Shown here: one piece after another, positions 1 through 9,321 of the stretch
Position numbering within the stretch: position 1 is the first letter of the stretch
How the letters are laid out: each line of letters begins with the position of its first letter
Origin: JANMZR01 sp031383555
GTDB lineage: Bacteria; Bacteroidota; Bacteroidia; Cytophagales; Spirosomataceae
Length of the DNA stretch: 64,000 bases
Reading direction: 5' to 3'
Assembly: GCA_031383555.1 (NCBI GenBank)
Contig: JANMZR010000159.1
Span: 1 to 64,000, forward strand
Made by a program: the position numbers and the translations under genes
Notes under the pieces: generated by a model
Told to the model about the DNA's origin: nothing
Seen by the model: only the letters and a program-made list of their open reading frames with translations
Databases searched by the model: none

Positions 1-1
1 C

Positions 2-133
2 GCTCGTGAAAAAGTATTGGTACCAGTGATGGCTAATGCTTCGGCACCAGCGGCAAAAAACTTGATGTATCCATTACCATCAACTGAAATTGATAGATCT
101 GGGGGTAAATTGAAGCAAAATGCTGGTTATTAA
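2..133 (+). CDS. SusD/RagB-family outer-membrane lipoprotein, C-terminal end only
   Basis: Only the last 43 codons are in the window; the gene starts upstream. The tail reads ...NLMYPLPSTEIDRSGG... and ends KLKQNAGY. This is the usual SusD end pattern (L.P.P..E...N..L.QNPGY). SusD proteins are surface lipoproteins that hand glycans to a SusC TonB-dependent channel, so a susC gene probably lies upstream. The next genes are xylan-degrading, which suggests a xylan or xylo-oligosaccharide ligand; that substrate is inferred from neighbours only. Confidence 0.75.
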   Translation, partial: AREKVLVPVMANASAPAAKNLMYPLPSTEIDRSGGKLKQNAGY

Positions 134-160
134 TTTCCTAGCATAAATATCTATAATAAA

Positions 161-191
161 AAAGGGGAAATATAAATTTCCCCTTTTTTTT
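161..191 (+). terminator. Rho-independent terminator after the susD-type gene
   Basis: A perfect 11-bp stem (aaaggggaaat / atttccccttt) with a 4-nt ataa loop runs into eight T residues. It lies 27 nt after the SusD stop. It implies that the downstream FG-GAP/xylanase genes have their own promoter or depend on read-through. Confidence 0.85.
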
Positions 192-279
192 CAAACGCCC
201 ATCCCAATTATTTAATCATCAATTCATTCAGTTTTTTAATTGGTTAAATTTGGCAATAAATTCAATCAAATTGTAATTA

Positions 280-3200
280 ATGAAATACCCTTTCATAGCT
301 TTTTATTACTTGTTTTTTTTTATTACAATACTTTCTTGTAAAAAAGATACAATTAATGAAAATAGCAAAATCGACAACCTATTTGCTTTTGATTTTTTGA
401 AATCGTCAGAAACAGGAATAAATTTTGTTAATAATGTTGAAAACCAAGAAGATTTTAATGTGCTCACCTACCGCAATTACTATAATGGAGGTGGTGTGGC
501 CATTGGCGATGTGAATAATGATGGACTCAATGATATTTATTTTACGGCAAACTTAACAGGTAATAAACTATACCTCAATAAAGGTGGAATGAAATTTGAA
601 GATATTTCATTTTCAGCAGGCGTCGTTGGCAAAAAATCATGGGCAACAGGTGTAACAATGGTCGATGTAAATGCTGATGGCCTTTTGGATATTTATGTAT
701 GTTACTCAGGCGATATAAAAGGTAGCAATAAAGAAAATGAGCTTTTTATTAACCAAGGAAAAAATAAATTTAAGGAATCTGCGAAGGAATATGGTTTAAA
801 TGATGCAGGTTTAAGTACACATGCCAGCTTTTTCGACTATGATTTGGATGGCGATTTGGATTGTTTTGTGCTAAATAACAGCTATAAAGATCCTGAAAGA
901 ATTGCGATTTACAAAAGAGAGCGATTTGAATTAGGTACTGAAGGTGGCGATAGACTTTATAGAAATGAAGGAAAAGCTCATTTTACAGATGTTACTAAAG
1001 AATCAGGGATATTTTCAAGTAATATCGACTTTGGTTTGGGTATTTCTGTTGGAGATGTAAACAGTGATTTATGGCCAGATATTTATATTTCAAATGACTT
1101 TTGGGAGCGAGATTATTTGTATATCAATCAAAAAAACGGAACTTTCAAAGAAGAACTTACCGATCGAATGAGCTATACTTCGGTATCAAGTATGGGCTCC
1201 GATATTGCTGATGTTAACAATGATGGCCATTTGGATATTTTCAGTACCGATATGTTGCCACCCGATAATTACCGATTAAAAGCAGCCACAAAATTTGATG
1301 ATTATTATTTTGAAGACTTAAAATTTAAAAATTCTTATTTCCACCAATTTGTACAAAACTGCCTCCAGGTCAATCGAGGGGATGGGAATTTTCAAGAAAC
1401 CGCTCACTTTTCAGGAGTAGCTGCCACCGATTGGAGCTGGGGATCGCTCATTTTTGATATGAATTTGGATGGCAAAAAAGATTTATTTGTTTCTAATGGC
1501 GTTTTTCATGACATTACCGATGCCGATTTTGTGGATTTTATTGCCAATCAGGAAAACATTAAAGGTATAATTGAAGCAAAAGGTAAATTTGATTTTCGTG
1601 ATTTTGAAAAATATTTACCTCATAATAAAAGGAAAAACTATGCCTTTATCAATCAATCAAATTTGAATTTTTCGAACCATTCAAAAAGTTTGAATTTAGA
1701 CCAAGAAGGCTATAGCAATGGCTCAGCTTATGGCGACTTGGACAATGATGGCGATTTTGATTTGGTAGTAAACAATGTAAACATGGAGGCTTTTGTCTAC
1801 AAAAATAATGCGGTTGAAAACAAACAAAACTATCTGAAAATCAAACTATTGGGGCAACCTTTAAACAAGAAAGGAATTGGAGCAACCCTAACAATTTATA
1901 CCAAAGAAGGTATTCAAAAAAATCAAGTAATGGCGTCAAGAGGCTTCCAAAGCTCCGTAGATACCGATATTATTTTTGGAGTTTCGAATAATACAAAAGT
2001 TGACTCGGCCATTATTGTTTGGCCTGATTTCAAATTTGAAAAAATAGTAGGCCCAAAAATCAATACAACAATCACCTTAAAATATGAAAATGCTTCGGGT
2101 ACCTTTATAATACCTTACCAAGGAAAACCTATTTTTGAGGAAAAATCTCAAACAATTATTCCCAATGGTGCCGTTCATTTAGAAAATATTTATAGCGATT
2201 TCGACAATGATCGGCTTATGCCACATATGCTTTCAAACGAAGGCCCTAAAATTATTAAAGGCGATGTAAACCAAGATGGGAAAGAGGATTTTCTTTTATT
2301 AGGCGCTTCCGGTTCCGCAAGTCAACTATTTATCAATCAGGGGAATACATTTGCAAAATCTAAGCAAAAAGCATTTGAAACGAATAAAAAATCTGATGAA
2401 ATATCGGGTGTTTTTTTTGACGCAGATGGCGATATGGATTTGGATTTACTGATTGGAACTGGCGGAAACGAATATAAAAACGGCCCCGAATCTTTTAATA
2501 TTCTATATTATTTAAACGATGGAAAGGGAAATTTTACAAAAGAAATGATTAAAGCCCCGATAGCACTTGGGCAAATTTCATGTGTGAAACCATTTGATAT
2601 CGATAAAGACGGGGATATCGACTTGTTTTTAGGAGGTCGTGCCATTCCAGGAGCTTATGGCCTTACGCCAAGAAGTTTTGTTTTACAAAATGATGGAAAA
2701 GGCAATTGGGGAGATATCACAAACGAGTTTACTGGGCCGATTGGCATGGTTACTGATGCCGTTTTTAACGATGTAAATAAAGATGGTTGGGCCGACCTCA
2801 TTGTGGTGGGGGAATGGATGCCCATTACTGTTTTCCTAAATGATGGCGGGAATTTTGCAGCTGGAAATCCGCTCATTAATAGCTCAGGCTGGTGGAATAC
2901 AATTAAAATGGCCGATGTAGACGAGGATGGTGATGCAGATTTTATTGTTGGAAACTGGGGTGAAAACATGAAGCTAAAAGCTAATATTGAAAAGCCTTTA
3001 AGCCTCTATATTAAGGATTTAGACAACAATAAACGCCCTGACGCCTTGCTAGAATGGTATACCCCAGACGATGAAAAACCTTACCCTTTTGCCAGCAAGC
3101 AAGATTTAATGGCACAATATCCTTTTCTAAAAAAGAAGGCAATAAAATACCAAGACTATGCCAAAATGCAAGTTAGTGACTTATTTGAAGGCTTAGACAA

Positions 3201-3582
3201 GGCTGAGAAAAAATTAGTAAATACATTGCGAACGAGTATAATTTGGAATAAGGGTGAAAGCTTTGAAATTAAGCCTTTTTTGCCCGAAGCCCAAATGTCG
3301 CCAGTATATGCGATTGAAATCGCTGATTTAGACAATGATGGCAAAATAGACATTTACCTAGGAGGAAATTTTTATAAACTAAAACCAGAAATTGGAAGGC
3401 ATGATGGATTCGATGGGGGCTATTTTAAAGGACTAGGAAAAGGGAATTTTAAATACATTTCTTCTCAAAAATCAGGTCTTTTAGCTAAAGGCGAAGTGAG
3501 AGATGCCACTATAATTGACAATAAACTATTTATAGCTAGAAATAACAATTCGATTTTGATTTTCAAAAAATATTTGAATTAA
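280..3582 (+). CDS. FG-GAP/VCBS-repeat lipoprotein with ASPIC/UnbV domain (CRTAC1-like)
   Basis: A 1100-residue surface or periplasmic lipoprotein. Residues 1-20 form a lipoprotein signal ending in the lipobox L-S-C20. The body is a beta-propeller built from many FG-GAP/VCBS repeats, each with a calcium-type loop such as DVNNDGLND, DVNADGLLD, DLDNDGDFD, DIDKDGDID or DVDEDGDAD. An ASPIC/UnbV-type segment lies at about residues 540-605 (ASRGFQSSVDTDIIFG...VWPD). In Bacteroidota such proteins are often encoded just after SusC/SusD pairs, as here. The exact role is unknown; glycan binding or receptor accessory function is inferred from context. A TAAATTTG box at 245-252 could be a promoter -7 element, but no good -33 element is visible. 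The xylanase gene follows after 16 nt. Confidence 0.85.
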   Translation: MKYPFIAFYYLFFFITILSCKKDTINENSKIDNLFAFDFLKSSETGINFVNNVENQEDFNVLTYRNYYNGGGVAIGDVNNDGLNDIYFTANLTGNKLYLNKGGMKFEDISFSAGVVGKKSWATGVTMVDVNADGLLDIYVCYSGDIKGSNKENELFINQGKNKFKESAKEYGLNDAGLSTHASFFDYDLDGDLDCFVLNNSYKDPERIAIYKRERFELGTEGGDRLYRNEGKAHFTDVTKESGIFSSNIDFGLGISVGDVNSDLWPDIYISNDFWERDYLYINQKNGTFKEELTDRMSYTSVSSMGSDIADVNNDGHLDIFSTDMLPPDNYRLKAATKFDDYYFEDLKFKNSYFHQFVQNCLQVNRGDGNFQETAHFSGVAATDWSWGSLIFDMNLDGKKDLFVSNGVFHDITDADFVDFIANQENIKGIIEAKGKFDFRDFEKYLPHNKRKNYAFINQSNLNFSNHSKSLNLDQEGYSNGSAYGDLDNDGDFDLVVNNVNMEAFVYKNNAVENKQNYLKIKLLGQPLNKKGIGATLTIYTKEGIQKNQVMASRGFQSSVDTDIIFGVSNNTKVDSAIIVWPDFKFEKIVGPKINTTITLKYENASGTFIIPYQGKPIFEEKSQTIIPNGAVHLENIYSDFDNDRLMPHMLSNEGPKIIKGDVNQDGKEDFLLLGASGSASQLFINQGNTFAKSKQKAFETNKKSDEISGVFFDADGDMDLDLLIGTGGNEYKNGPESFNILYYLNDGKGNFTKEMIKAPIALGQISCVKPFDIDKDGDIDLFLGGRAIPGAYGLTPRSFVLQNDGKGNWGDITNEFTGPIGMVTDAVFNDVNKDGWADLIVVGEWMPITVFLNDGGNFAAGNPLINSSGWWNTIKMADVDEDGDADFIVGNWGENMKLKANIEKPLSLYIKDLDNNKRPDALLEWYTPDDEKPYPFASKQDLMAQYPFLKKKAIKYQDYAKMQVSDLFEGLDKAEKKLVNTLRTSIIWNKGESFEIKPFLPEAQMSPVYAIEIADLDNDGKIDIYLGGNFYKLKPEIGRHDGFDGGYFKGLGKGNFKYISSQKSGLLAKGEVRDATIIDNKLFIARNNNSILIFKKYLN

Positions 3583-3598
3583 CAGTTAATAAATTACT

Positions 3599-4747
3599 AT
3601 GAAAAATAAAATTCAAACATTTATTCAAAAAGGAAATGCTGTCACAAATATTACCTTTTTTTCTGCCTCCATTTTACTATTTATTGCATGCTCTTCTAGT
3701 AAAAAATTAACCTTAAAATCGGCCTTCAAAGACGATTTTTTTATTGGGGCGGCGATGGGAGCTCAGCATATTCTCGAAAAAAATGATAAAGCTAATGAAT
3801 TGATTAAGAGGGAGTTTAATACAATTACTTCTGAAAATATAATGAAATCTGAGGTAATTCATCCCGAAAAAAACAGATATGATTTTTTGCTTTCTGATAA
3901 ATATGTTTCGTATGGTCAAAACAATGGAATGTACATAGTTGGGCATACGCTTATTTGGCATAGCCAACTATCTAAATTTGCTAATAAAATTGAGAATAAA
4001 GATTCACTGCGTTCATTTATGACTGACCATATAAGTACAATTGTTGGCCGATACAAAGGAAAAATAAATGCATGGGATGTAGTAAATGAAGCGTTGAATG
4101 AAGACGGCACATACAGAGAATCGATTTTTTACAAACTACTAGGTGAAAAGTATATTAAAGAGGCCTTTGATTTGGCTGCTAAAGCCGACCCTACTGCTGA
4201 CCTTTATTACAACGATTATAATATTGAGCAGCCTAAAAAAAGAGTAGGGGTTATTTCTCTGATTAAAAAGTTAAAAGCTTCTGGAACAAAAGTGGATGGT
4301 GTGGGTATTCAGGGTCATTGGAGTTTGTTGGGTGCCCCAGTCAGTGAAATTGAGGCCGCAATAGTTGAGTTTTCGAGATTAGGAGTAAAAGTAGCCTTTA
4401 CCGAACTTGACATAACTGTTATTCCCAACCCTTGGGATCTTAAAGGAGCTGATGTTAAGCAAAGTTTTGACGACTATATCGGTAATGCCAAAATGAATCC
4501 TTATTCAAATGGTTTGCCTGATTCCGTTCAAACTCAATTGGCAAAAAGATATGAGGACATTTTTAAAATATTTATAAAACACCAAGATAAAATAAGCCGA
4601 GTAACCTTTTGGGGAATAAATGATGGCCACTCCTGGCTCAATGGATGGCCTATAAAAAAGCGGACAAACTATCCCTTACTATTCGATAGAAATTTTAGTC
4701 AAAAACCTGCTTATCAGGCTGTTATTGAATTAAAAGTAAAAAAATAA
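3599..4747 (+). CDS. Endo-1,4-beta-xylanase, glycoside hydrolase family 10, lipoprotein
   Basis: Hydrolyses internal beta-1,4 bonds of xylan. The 382-residue protein has a lipoprotein signal with Cys31 (FIAC followed by a Ser-rich linker), so it is probably membrane anchored and may be surface exposed. The GH10 barrel follows: the HTLIWHSQ segment near residue 120, acid/base Glu164 in WDVVNEAL, and nucleophile Glu269 in FTELD. The WGINDGHSWLN block near the end is also typical. The length fits a single catalytic domain with no carbohydrate-binding module. It sits in a forward run with the FG-GAP gene upstream and the GPH symporter 23 nt downstream, so products can feed uptake. Confidence 0.93.
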   Translation: MKNKIQTFIQKGNAVTNITFFSASILLFIACSSSKKLTLKSAFKDDFFIGAAMGAQHILEKNDKANELIKREFNTITSENIMKSEVIHPEKNRYDFLLSDKYVSYGQNNGMYIVGHTLIWHSQLSKFANKIENKDSLRSFMTDHISTIVGRYKGKINAWDVVNEALNEDGTYRESIFYKLLGEKYIKEAFDLAAKADPTADLYYNDYNIEQPKKRVGVISLIKKLKASGTKVDGVGIQGHWSLLGAPVSEIEAAIVEFSRLGVKVAFTELDITVIPNPWDLKGADVKQSFDDYIGNAKMNPYSNGLPDSVQTQLAKRYEDIFKIFIKHQDKISRVTFWGINDGHSWLNGWPIKKRTNYPLLFDRNFSQKPAYQAVIELKVKK

Positions 4748-4770
4748 TCTCTAAAATAAATTTAATAATA

Positions 4771-6237
4771 ATGGAAAATCAAGACCAAAAACTTTCCGTT
4801 TTAGAAAAAATTGGTTACAGCCTTGGCGACCTTGCCGCTAACCTAATTTTTCAAACGTTAATGACTTTTCTCGCCTATTTTTATACCGATGTGTATAAAA
4901 TACCCGCCGGTAAGGCCAGTATAATAATTTTTACTGGGGGTTTTGTTGGGGCGTTTTTTAATATATTTATGGGCATCATTGCCGACAGAACTAATACCAG
5001 GTGGGGCAAATTTAGGCCTTGGATATTATGGACTGCCGTTCCTTTTGGTGTAATTTCTCTGCTCGCCTTTTCAACACCAAATTTTAGTCAAAGTGGAAAA
5101 ATAATTTACGCTTTTATTACTTATTTTTTATTAGTACTAACCTACTCCGCCAGCAATTTGCCCTATTCGGCTTTGAGCGGAGTAATTACAGGTGATATGA
5201 AAGAACGCAATAGTTTGTCGTCATATCGATTTGTGGCAGTAATGGTTGCTCAGTTTATTATTCAATCCCTTTTGTTGCCTTTGGCGCTATCTATCGGTTA
5301 TGGCGATAAAGCCGTTGGTTTTGAAAAAGTAATGTTATTTTTTGCAATTGTGGGCGTCATTTGTCTGTTTATCACTTTTTTAACTACCCGTGAGCGAATA
5401 GTACCGGATGTACAAGAAAAAAATTCTATCAAACAAGATTTTACAGATTTATCAAAAAATAAGCCTTGGTTGATCATGCTTTGTCTTACCATTTTAGTAT
5501 TTATCACTTTGGCTTTAAAGGGAGGTATGTATATTTATTTTTTCAAATATTTTCTTGACCCTGTAGCACAAGCTACTTTTTTAGAAAATATTGGTTTTAA
5601 CAATTTTATAAATGGCCTTAACCAAGCCATTGTAAGCTTGGGTTTAGGTAAATTTCAATGGCCAGAAGACGCCCCAACCTCTGCCAATAGCCTCTTTAAT
5701 GCCAGTGGAATTATATTTATGATTTTTGGTATTATGATTTCAAAACCTCTGGCTGACAGGTTTGGCAAAAGAAATATATTTGGAATTTTTTTAGCTATAT
5801 CTGCTTTGTGTTTAATAATGTTCAAATTTTATTCTCGTGAGGCCATCTCCGCAGTTTTTATAACCCAAATATTTCATGGCTTTTTTTATGGGATAACCAT
5901 TCCAATACTTTGGGCAATGATAGCCGATGTAGCCGATTATAGTGAGTGGAAAAACAGTCGGCGTGCCACCGCAATTATATTCTCGGCCATGATTTTTGGT
6001 TTAAAAATTGGCTTAAGTATTGGAGGTGCTTTTGGTGCAGCCTTACTTTCAAATTATGGTTACATAGCTGAACAAGAGCAGCAAACGGAAAGTACCGTTT
6101 CTGGTATACAAATGTCAGTAAGTATTTATCCTGGTCTTATTTTTTTGATTGGCGCTATACTTTTATTTGGTTATGAAATAAATAAAGCAAAAGAGGTTCA
6201 AATTGAAGCTGACTTAAAATCACGACGGTTAAAATAG
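4771..6237 (+). CDS. GPH-family (MelB/XynP-like) sugar:cation symporter
   Basis: A 488-residue inner-membrane carrier with about 12 hydrophobic segments. Family markers visible are the N-terminal LGDLAANLIFQ...FYTDVYK, the first-loop DRTNTRWGKFRPW, and the second-half ADVADYSEWKNSRR followed by a helix. These are hallmarks of the glycoside-pentoside-hexuronide:cation symporters. Placed between a GH10 xylanase and a GH43 enzyme, it most likely imports xylo-oligosaccharides or xylosides; the substrate is an inference. It is one transcription unit with its neighbours by spacing (23 nt before, 47 nt after). Confidence 0.88.
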   Translation: MENQDQKLSVLEKIGYSLGDLAANLIFQTLMTFLAYFYTDVYKIPAGKASIIIFTGGFVGAFFNIFMGIIADRTNTRWGKFRPWILWTAVPFGVISLLAFSTPNFSQSGKIIYAFITYFLLVLTYSASNLPYSALSGVITGDMKERNSLSSYRFVAVMVAQFIIQSLLLPLALSIGYGDKAVGFEKVMLFFAIVGVICLFITFLTTRERIVPDVQEKNSIKQDFTDLSKNKPWLIMLCLTILVFITLALKGGMYIYFFKYFLDPVAQATFLENIGFNNFINGLNQAIVSLGLGKFQWPEDAPTSANSLFNASGIIFMIFGIMISKPLADRFGKRNIFGIFLAISALCLIMFKFYSREAISAVFITQIFHGFFYGITIPILWAMIADVADYSEWKNSRRATAIIFSAMIFGLKIGLSIGGAFGAALLSNYGYIAEQEQQTESTVSGIQMSVSIYPGLIFLIGAILLFGYEINKAKEVQIEADLKSRRLK

Positions 6238-6284
6238 ATAAGACTTTTTTAAATATAATAATTTCGATTTTTTTGAATTCAAAA

Positions 6285-7304
6285 ATGCCAGAACAAAGTA
6301 ATGTCCATATTGATTTTGACGAATTAAGCAAAAAGGCTATTTCAAAACCACTTGTAAATCACATATTTACTGCTGACCCGTCGGCTCATGTTTTTAATGG
6401 AAAAATTTATATTTATCCTTCGCATGATATTGATGCTGGCATCCCCTTTAACGATTTGGGGGATCATTTTGGCATGCAAGACTATCATATACTATCGATG
6501 GAATCGGCTGATAGTGAAGTAATTGACAATGGAGTTGCCTTATATATTAATGATGTTTTGTGGGCAGAACGTCAAATGTGGGCGCCTGATGCGGCCTATA
6601 AAAATGGGAAGTATTATTTATATTTCCCTGCCAAAAAAGCCGATAATATTTTTCAAATTGGCGTTGCCATTTCAGATTCCCCAACTGGCCCTTTTATAGC
6701 TCAACCACAACCAATTGAGGGAAGTTATTCAATAGATCCTGCTGTGTTTAAAGATACTGATGGTAGTTATTATATTTATTTTGGAGGGCTTTGGGGTGGC
6801 CAACTACAGAAATATCGAGATAATAAGTATAATGATTCTTTTGAAGAGCCTTTAACAAATGAACCTTCTTTGGGTCCAATAATAGCTAAGCTTTCTGAAG
6901 ATATGCAGCAGTTTTCCGAAAGCCCAATAGAGATACAAATTTTGGATGAAAACGGCCGAACTTTACTATCTGGTGATAATAATCGCCGATTTTTTGAGGC
7001 TTCATGGATGCATAAACATAATGGTATATACTATTTTTCCTATTCAACTGGTGATACCCATTTAATATGCTACGCTACTGGCGATAATCCATATGGCCCT
7101 TTTACCTACCAAGGTGTAATTTTAAACCCTGTTGTTGGCTGGACTTCCCACCACTCTATCTGTGATTTTGAGGGTAAAACTTATTTATTTTACCATGATT
7201 CGAGTCTCTCGGAGGGGGTTACCCATTTAAGATCAGTTAAAATGACCGAGTTAAAATATAGATCCGATGGCTCAATAATTACTATAGATCCTTATAATAA
7301 TTAA
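6285..7304 (+). CDS. Glycoside hydrolase family 43 (beta-xylosidase / arabinofuranosidase type), cytoplasmic
   Basis: 339 residues, no signal peptide, so probably cytoplasmic. The GH43 triad is visible: general base Asp31 (TADPSAHVF), pKa-modulating Asp151 (YSIDPAVF) and acid Glu238 (RFFEASWMH). The likely role is to trim imported xylo-oligosaccharides or remove arabinose. I chose the ATG at 6285; an in-frame TTG at 6273 would add four residues (MNSK) that look non-essential. It is the last gene of the xylan run and converges on the reverse-strand flavin-reductase-like gene only 13 nt away. Confidence 0.88.
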   Translation: MPEQSNVHIDFDELSKKAISKPLVNHIFTADPSAHVFNGKIYIYPSHDIDAGIPFNDLGDHFGMQDYHILSMESADSEVIDNGVALYINDVLWAERQMWAPDAAYKNGKYYLYFPAKKADNIFQIGVAISDSPTGPFIAQPQPIEGSYSIDPAVFKDTDGSYYIYFGGLWGGQLQKYRDNKYNDSFEEPLTNEPSLGPIIAKLSEDMQQFSESPIEIQILDENGRTLLSGDNNRRFFEASWMHKHNGIYYFSYSTGDTHLICYATGDNPYGPFTYQGVILNPVVGWTSHHSICDFEGKTYLFYHDSSLSEGVTHLRSVKMTELKYRSDGSIITIDPYNN

Positions 7305-7317
7305 GCTTGTTTTTAAA

Positions 7318-7956
7318 TCAAATAATTTCAATTTCTTTTTCTGGTTTTGCATAACTTAACCTTGCTAATTGGTTGGTAGTATGGTAGCTATCAAGCCCTG
7401 AGCAGGTGATTGTACCTGCTTTTTCAAGATTTATAAAGCCATCTTCACTAACACAATTTTCAGGAAAATATATTTGCTTTATTTCACCAATAACCATAAT
7501 GGTTCCATTCAACTCAATATCAATTCGTTGTTTAAATTGAACACCTATTTGCACTGTGCTTTCTGTAACATAGGGGGCAAAAAAATTGTTTTTAAATGTT
7601 GAACCTAATTCTGTAACCTCAAATTCTGAAATTTCTTGCTCATATCTTGCGGAGGTTTGGTGCGCTTGTTTATAAATTTTTTCGTTGATATGATTAATGG
7701 TGTAATAGCCAGTATCCAAAATATTGGTCAACGTATGCCTGTCAACCGAGTCGGGTCTTACAATGAATGCAATAAGTGGAGGGTTAGCGCCAATATGAAA
7801 AATTGAGCTGAAAATAGCCAAATTTGTTTGTTCATTTTTAGATTTTGTGCCAATTAAACATACACTTTTAAACCCCCCTAAACTATTGATTAAGTGGCCT
7901 CTAAATCTAGATTCGAGTTGATTAATATTGTTATAATCTAAATAACTTTGACTCAT
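7318..7956 (-). CDS. Flavin-reductase-like / FMN-binding split-barrel protein
   Basis: A 212-residue soluble protein. The N-terminal half (GFKSVCLIGTKSKNEQTNLA, then PPLIAFIVRP, then TGYYTINHI) follows the flavin reductase-like domain: a split barrel binding FMN. The NLAIFSSIFHIGANPPLIAF segment corresponds to the flavin-contacting region. Related proteins reduce flavins or are flavin-dependent oxidoreductases; the substrate cannot be told. A purine-rich stretch (gagggaaatt on the opposite strand, near 7990-8000) lies upstream but is not a convincing ribosome site. Confidence 0.8.
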   Translation of the reverse strand: MSQSYLDYNNINQLESRFRGHLINSLGGFKSVCLIGTKSKNEQTNLAIFSSIFHIGANPPLIAFIVRPDSVDRHTLTNILDTGYYTINHINEKIYKQAHQTSARYEQEISEFEVTELGSTFKNNFFAPYVTESTVQIGVQFKQRIDIELNGTIMVIGEIKQIYFPENCVSEDGFINLEKAGTITCSGLDSYHTTNQLARLSYAKPEKEIEII

Positions 7957-8007
7957 TAATTTTCTATTTAAAAATTGACTATTTCCAAAACAGGAGGGAA
8001 ATTGGAC

Positions 8008-8304
8008 TTACCTTTTTGAAATTTTATTGTGTGTAATAGATTTTTGAAGGCTACATTTAAATCTTGAGATGTCCGGATTTCTTTTAGCTAAATGCTTAGT
8101 ATTGCAATTATGAACCCTTATTCTCCAGCGCTTATAACTAGCCAATTTAAGGTTTTTCTTCATTAATTCTTTAACTTCTGATTCATTAATACCAAATTGT
8201 AATTGAATAGCATCGAACGGCGTACGATCCTCCCAAGCCATTTCAATAACCCTGTCGATATTTATTGGGTCGCTGGTATTTAGTTTATTTTCAAATATTT
8301 TCAC
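8008..8304 (-). CDS. DUF2805 / TIGR03643-type small protein
   Basis: A 98-residue protein. The core MAWEDRTPFDAIQLQFG, then ESEVKELM, then SYKRWRIRV matches my memory of the TIGR03643/DUF2805 family. It contains a helix-turn-helix-like stretch (PFDAIQLQFGINESEVKELM). In other Bacteroidota the family often sits near photolyase/cryptochrome genes; none is seen here. Function is unknown. The basic tail (KHLAKRNPDISRFKCS...) suggests nucleic-acid contact, which is inference. A TAATTTTG box lies upstream on the reverse strand without a clear -33 partner. Confidence 0.75.
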   Translation of the reverse strand: MKIFENKLNTSDPINIDRVIEMAWEDRTPFDAIQLQFGINESEVKELMKKNLKLASYKRWRIRVHNCNTKHLAKRNPDISRFKCSLQKSITHNKISKR

Positions 8305-8713
8305 AAAATTTAATTTTAGCTGTTTGAAAGTAATACTATTTTAATAATGAATGAGTATTTGATTAACAAAATTAGGCAGTTAGTGTTTGATTTTTTATGC
8401 AATTATTCCTATAATTTTTAAACCAAATAATAAATTGCTCTTTCGATAAAAAAATTTACTCTATGAAAAATTGACTATTGAAATTTTGAAAGCTAATTAT
8501 TTTTGGGGGAAAAGTGAAACTTGCTTTTAATTTAAATAGGGCGGAAAACGAATAAATGATTTAATAATAGTCATATTTTGGTTTTATTTTCATCATTTTA
8601 CCAGAGATTTTATTTTTTTAATATGCTTTAATCTATATTTGAAATATTATTTCAACTGTAAAAATACATAAAGTCTTTTTCTTACAGGTCTTTTGCTTTC
8701 CAACATAATTATA
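8305..8713. other. Intergenic region between divergent genes
   Basis: About 400 AT-rich bases between the DUF2805 gene and the lipoprotein gene. I see no RNA gene, repeat or convincing ORF. Possible -7 boxes are TAATTTTG (reverse strand, around 8370) and TATATTTG (forward strand, around 8636), both lacking a well-spaced -33 element. Confidence 0.5.
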
Positions 8714-9181
8714 ATGAAAAAAATGAAAATATTTGCCTTATTATTAATATTAGCCACTTCAATTTTTCAATTTTCAGGTTGTGCCAGTAAAACTAAGGCC
8801 AAGCCTATTTCGGAAATATTGAAAGCAGTATTCTTTGCACAACAAGTAAAACACGATAATAGAGTTGTTTACACCAAAGGAGCAGCTTCAAATACTGTTA
8901 ATGGTTACTCAAAATTACGAATGGATTTTACTTCGGCGGGTAATGTAAGCTTTACTGATTTCGACGGAAATACATTTAACGGCTCTTATAGCCTTTCGAC
9001 CGATAGTAAGTCACTTACTTTTACAAACTTAATGCCTGTACCAACCGGATCGGGTGGCATCCTTTCTTTTTCAATTATTAGCTTTCAAGAAAACCCAGCC
9101 CAAATAGTACTTTCAAGATTGGGAGCTAGTGTAAAGACAGGAAATACAATTAATGAATATACTTTAACAACTATTCCTTAA
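8714..9181 (+). CDS. Small secreted lipoprotein of unknown function
   Basis: 155 residues starting at the ATG at 8714 (an in-frame TTG at 8693 is less likely). The signal MKKMKIFALL... ends in a lipobox with Cys23 (FSGC), so the protein is lipid anchored. The mature part is beta-rich and polar (NGYSKLRMDFTSAGNVSF, then FNGSYSLSTDSKSLTFTNL), resembling a lipocalin-like or META-like beta fold. That resemblance is only by pattern. It is a single gene followed by a terminator. Confidence 0.7.
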   Translation: MKKMKIFALLLILATSIFQFSGCASKTKAKPISEILKAVFFAQQVKHDNRVVYTKGAASNTVNGYSKLRMDFTSAGNVSFTDFDGNTFNGSYSLSTDSKSLTFTNLMPVPTGSGGILSFSIISFQENPAQIVLSRLGASVKTGNTINEYTLTTIP

Positions 9182-9198
9182 AAATTTTAAATTATTTT

Positions 9199-9232
9199 AA
9201 AAAGCCAGCTTTTTTAAAAGGCTGGTTTTTTT
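9199..9232 (+). terminator. Rho-independent terminator after the small lipoprotein gene
   Basis: A CCAGC / GCTGG stem at 9205-9209 and 9221-9225, extended outward by A/T pairs, is followed by seven T residues. It lies 18 nt after the stop codon. Confidence 0.75.
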
Positions 9233-9321
9233 ATGAAAAAAATTGCCCCCAAAACAGTTGTAAGATTTCGTTTGTTGAAATTTCTTTAAATCCAAATCAA
9301 AACTATGGCTAACTTTGGATT

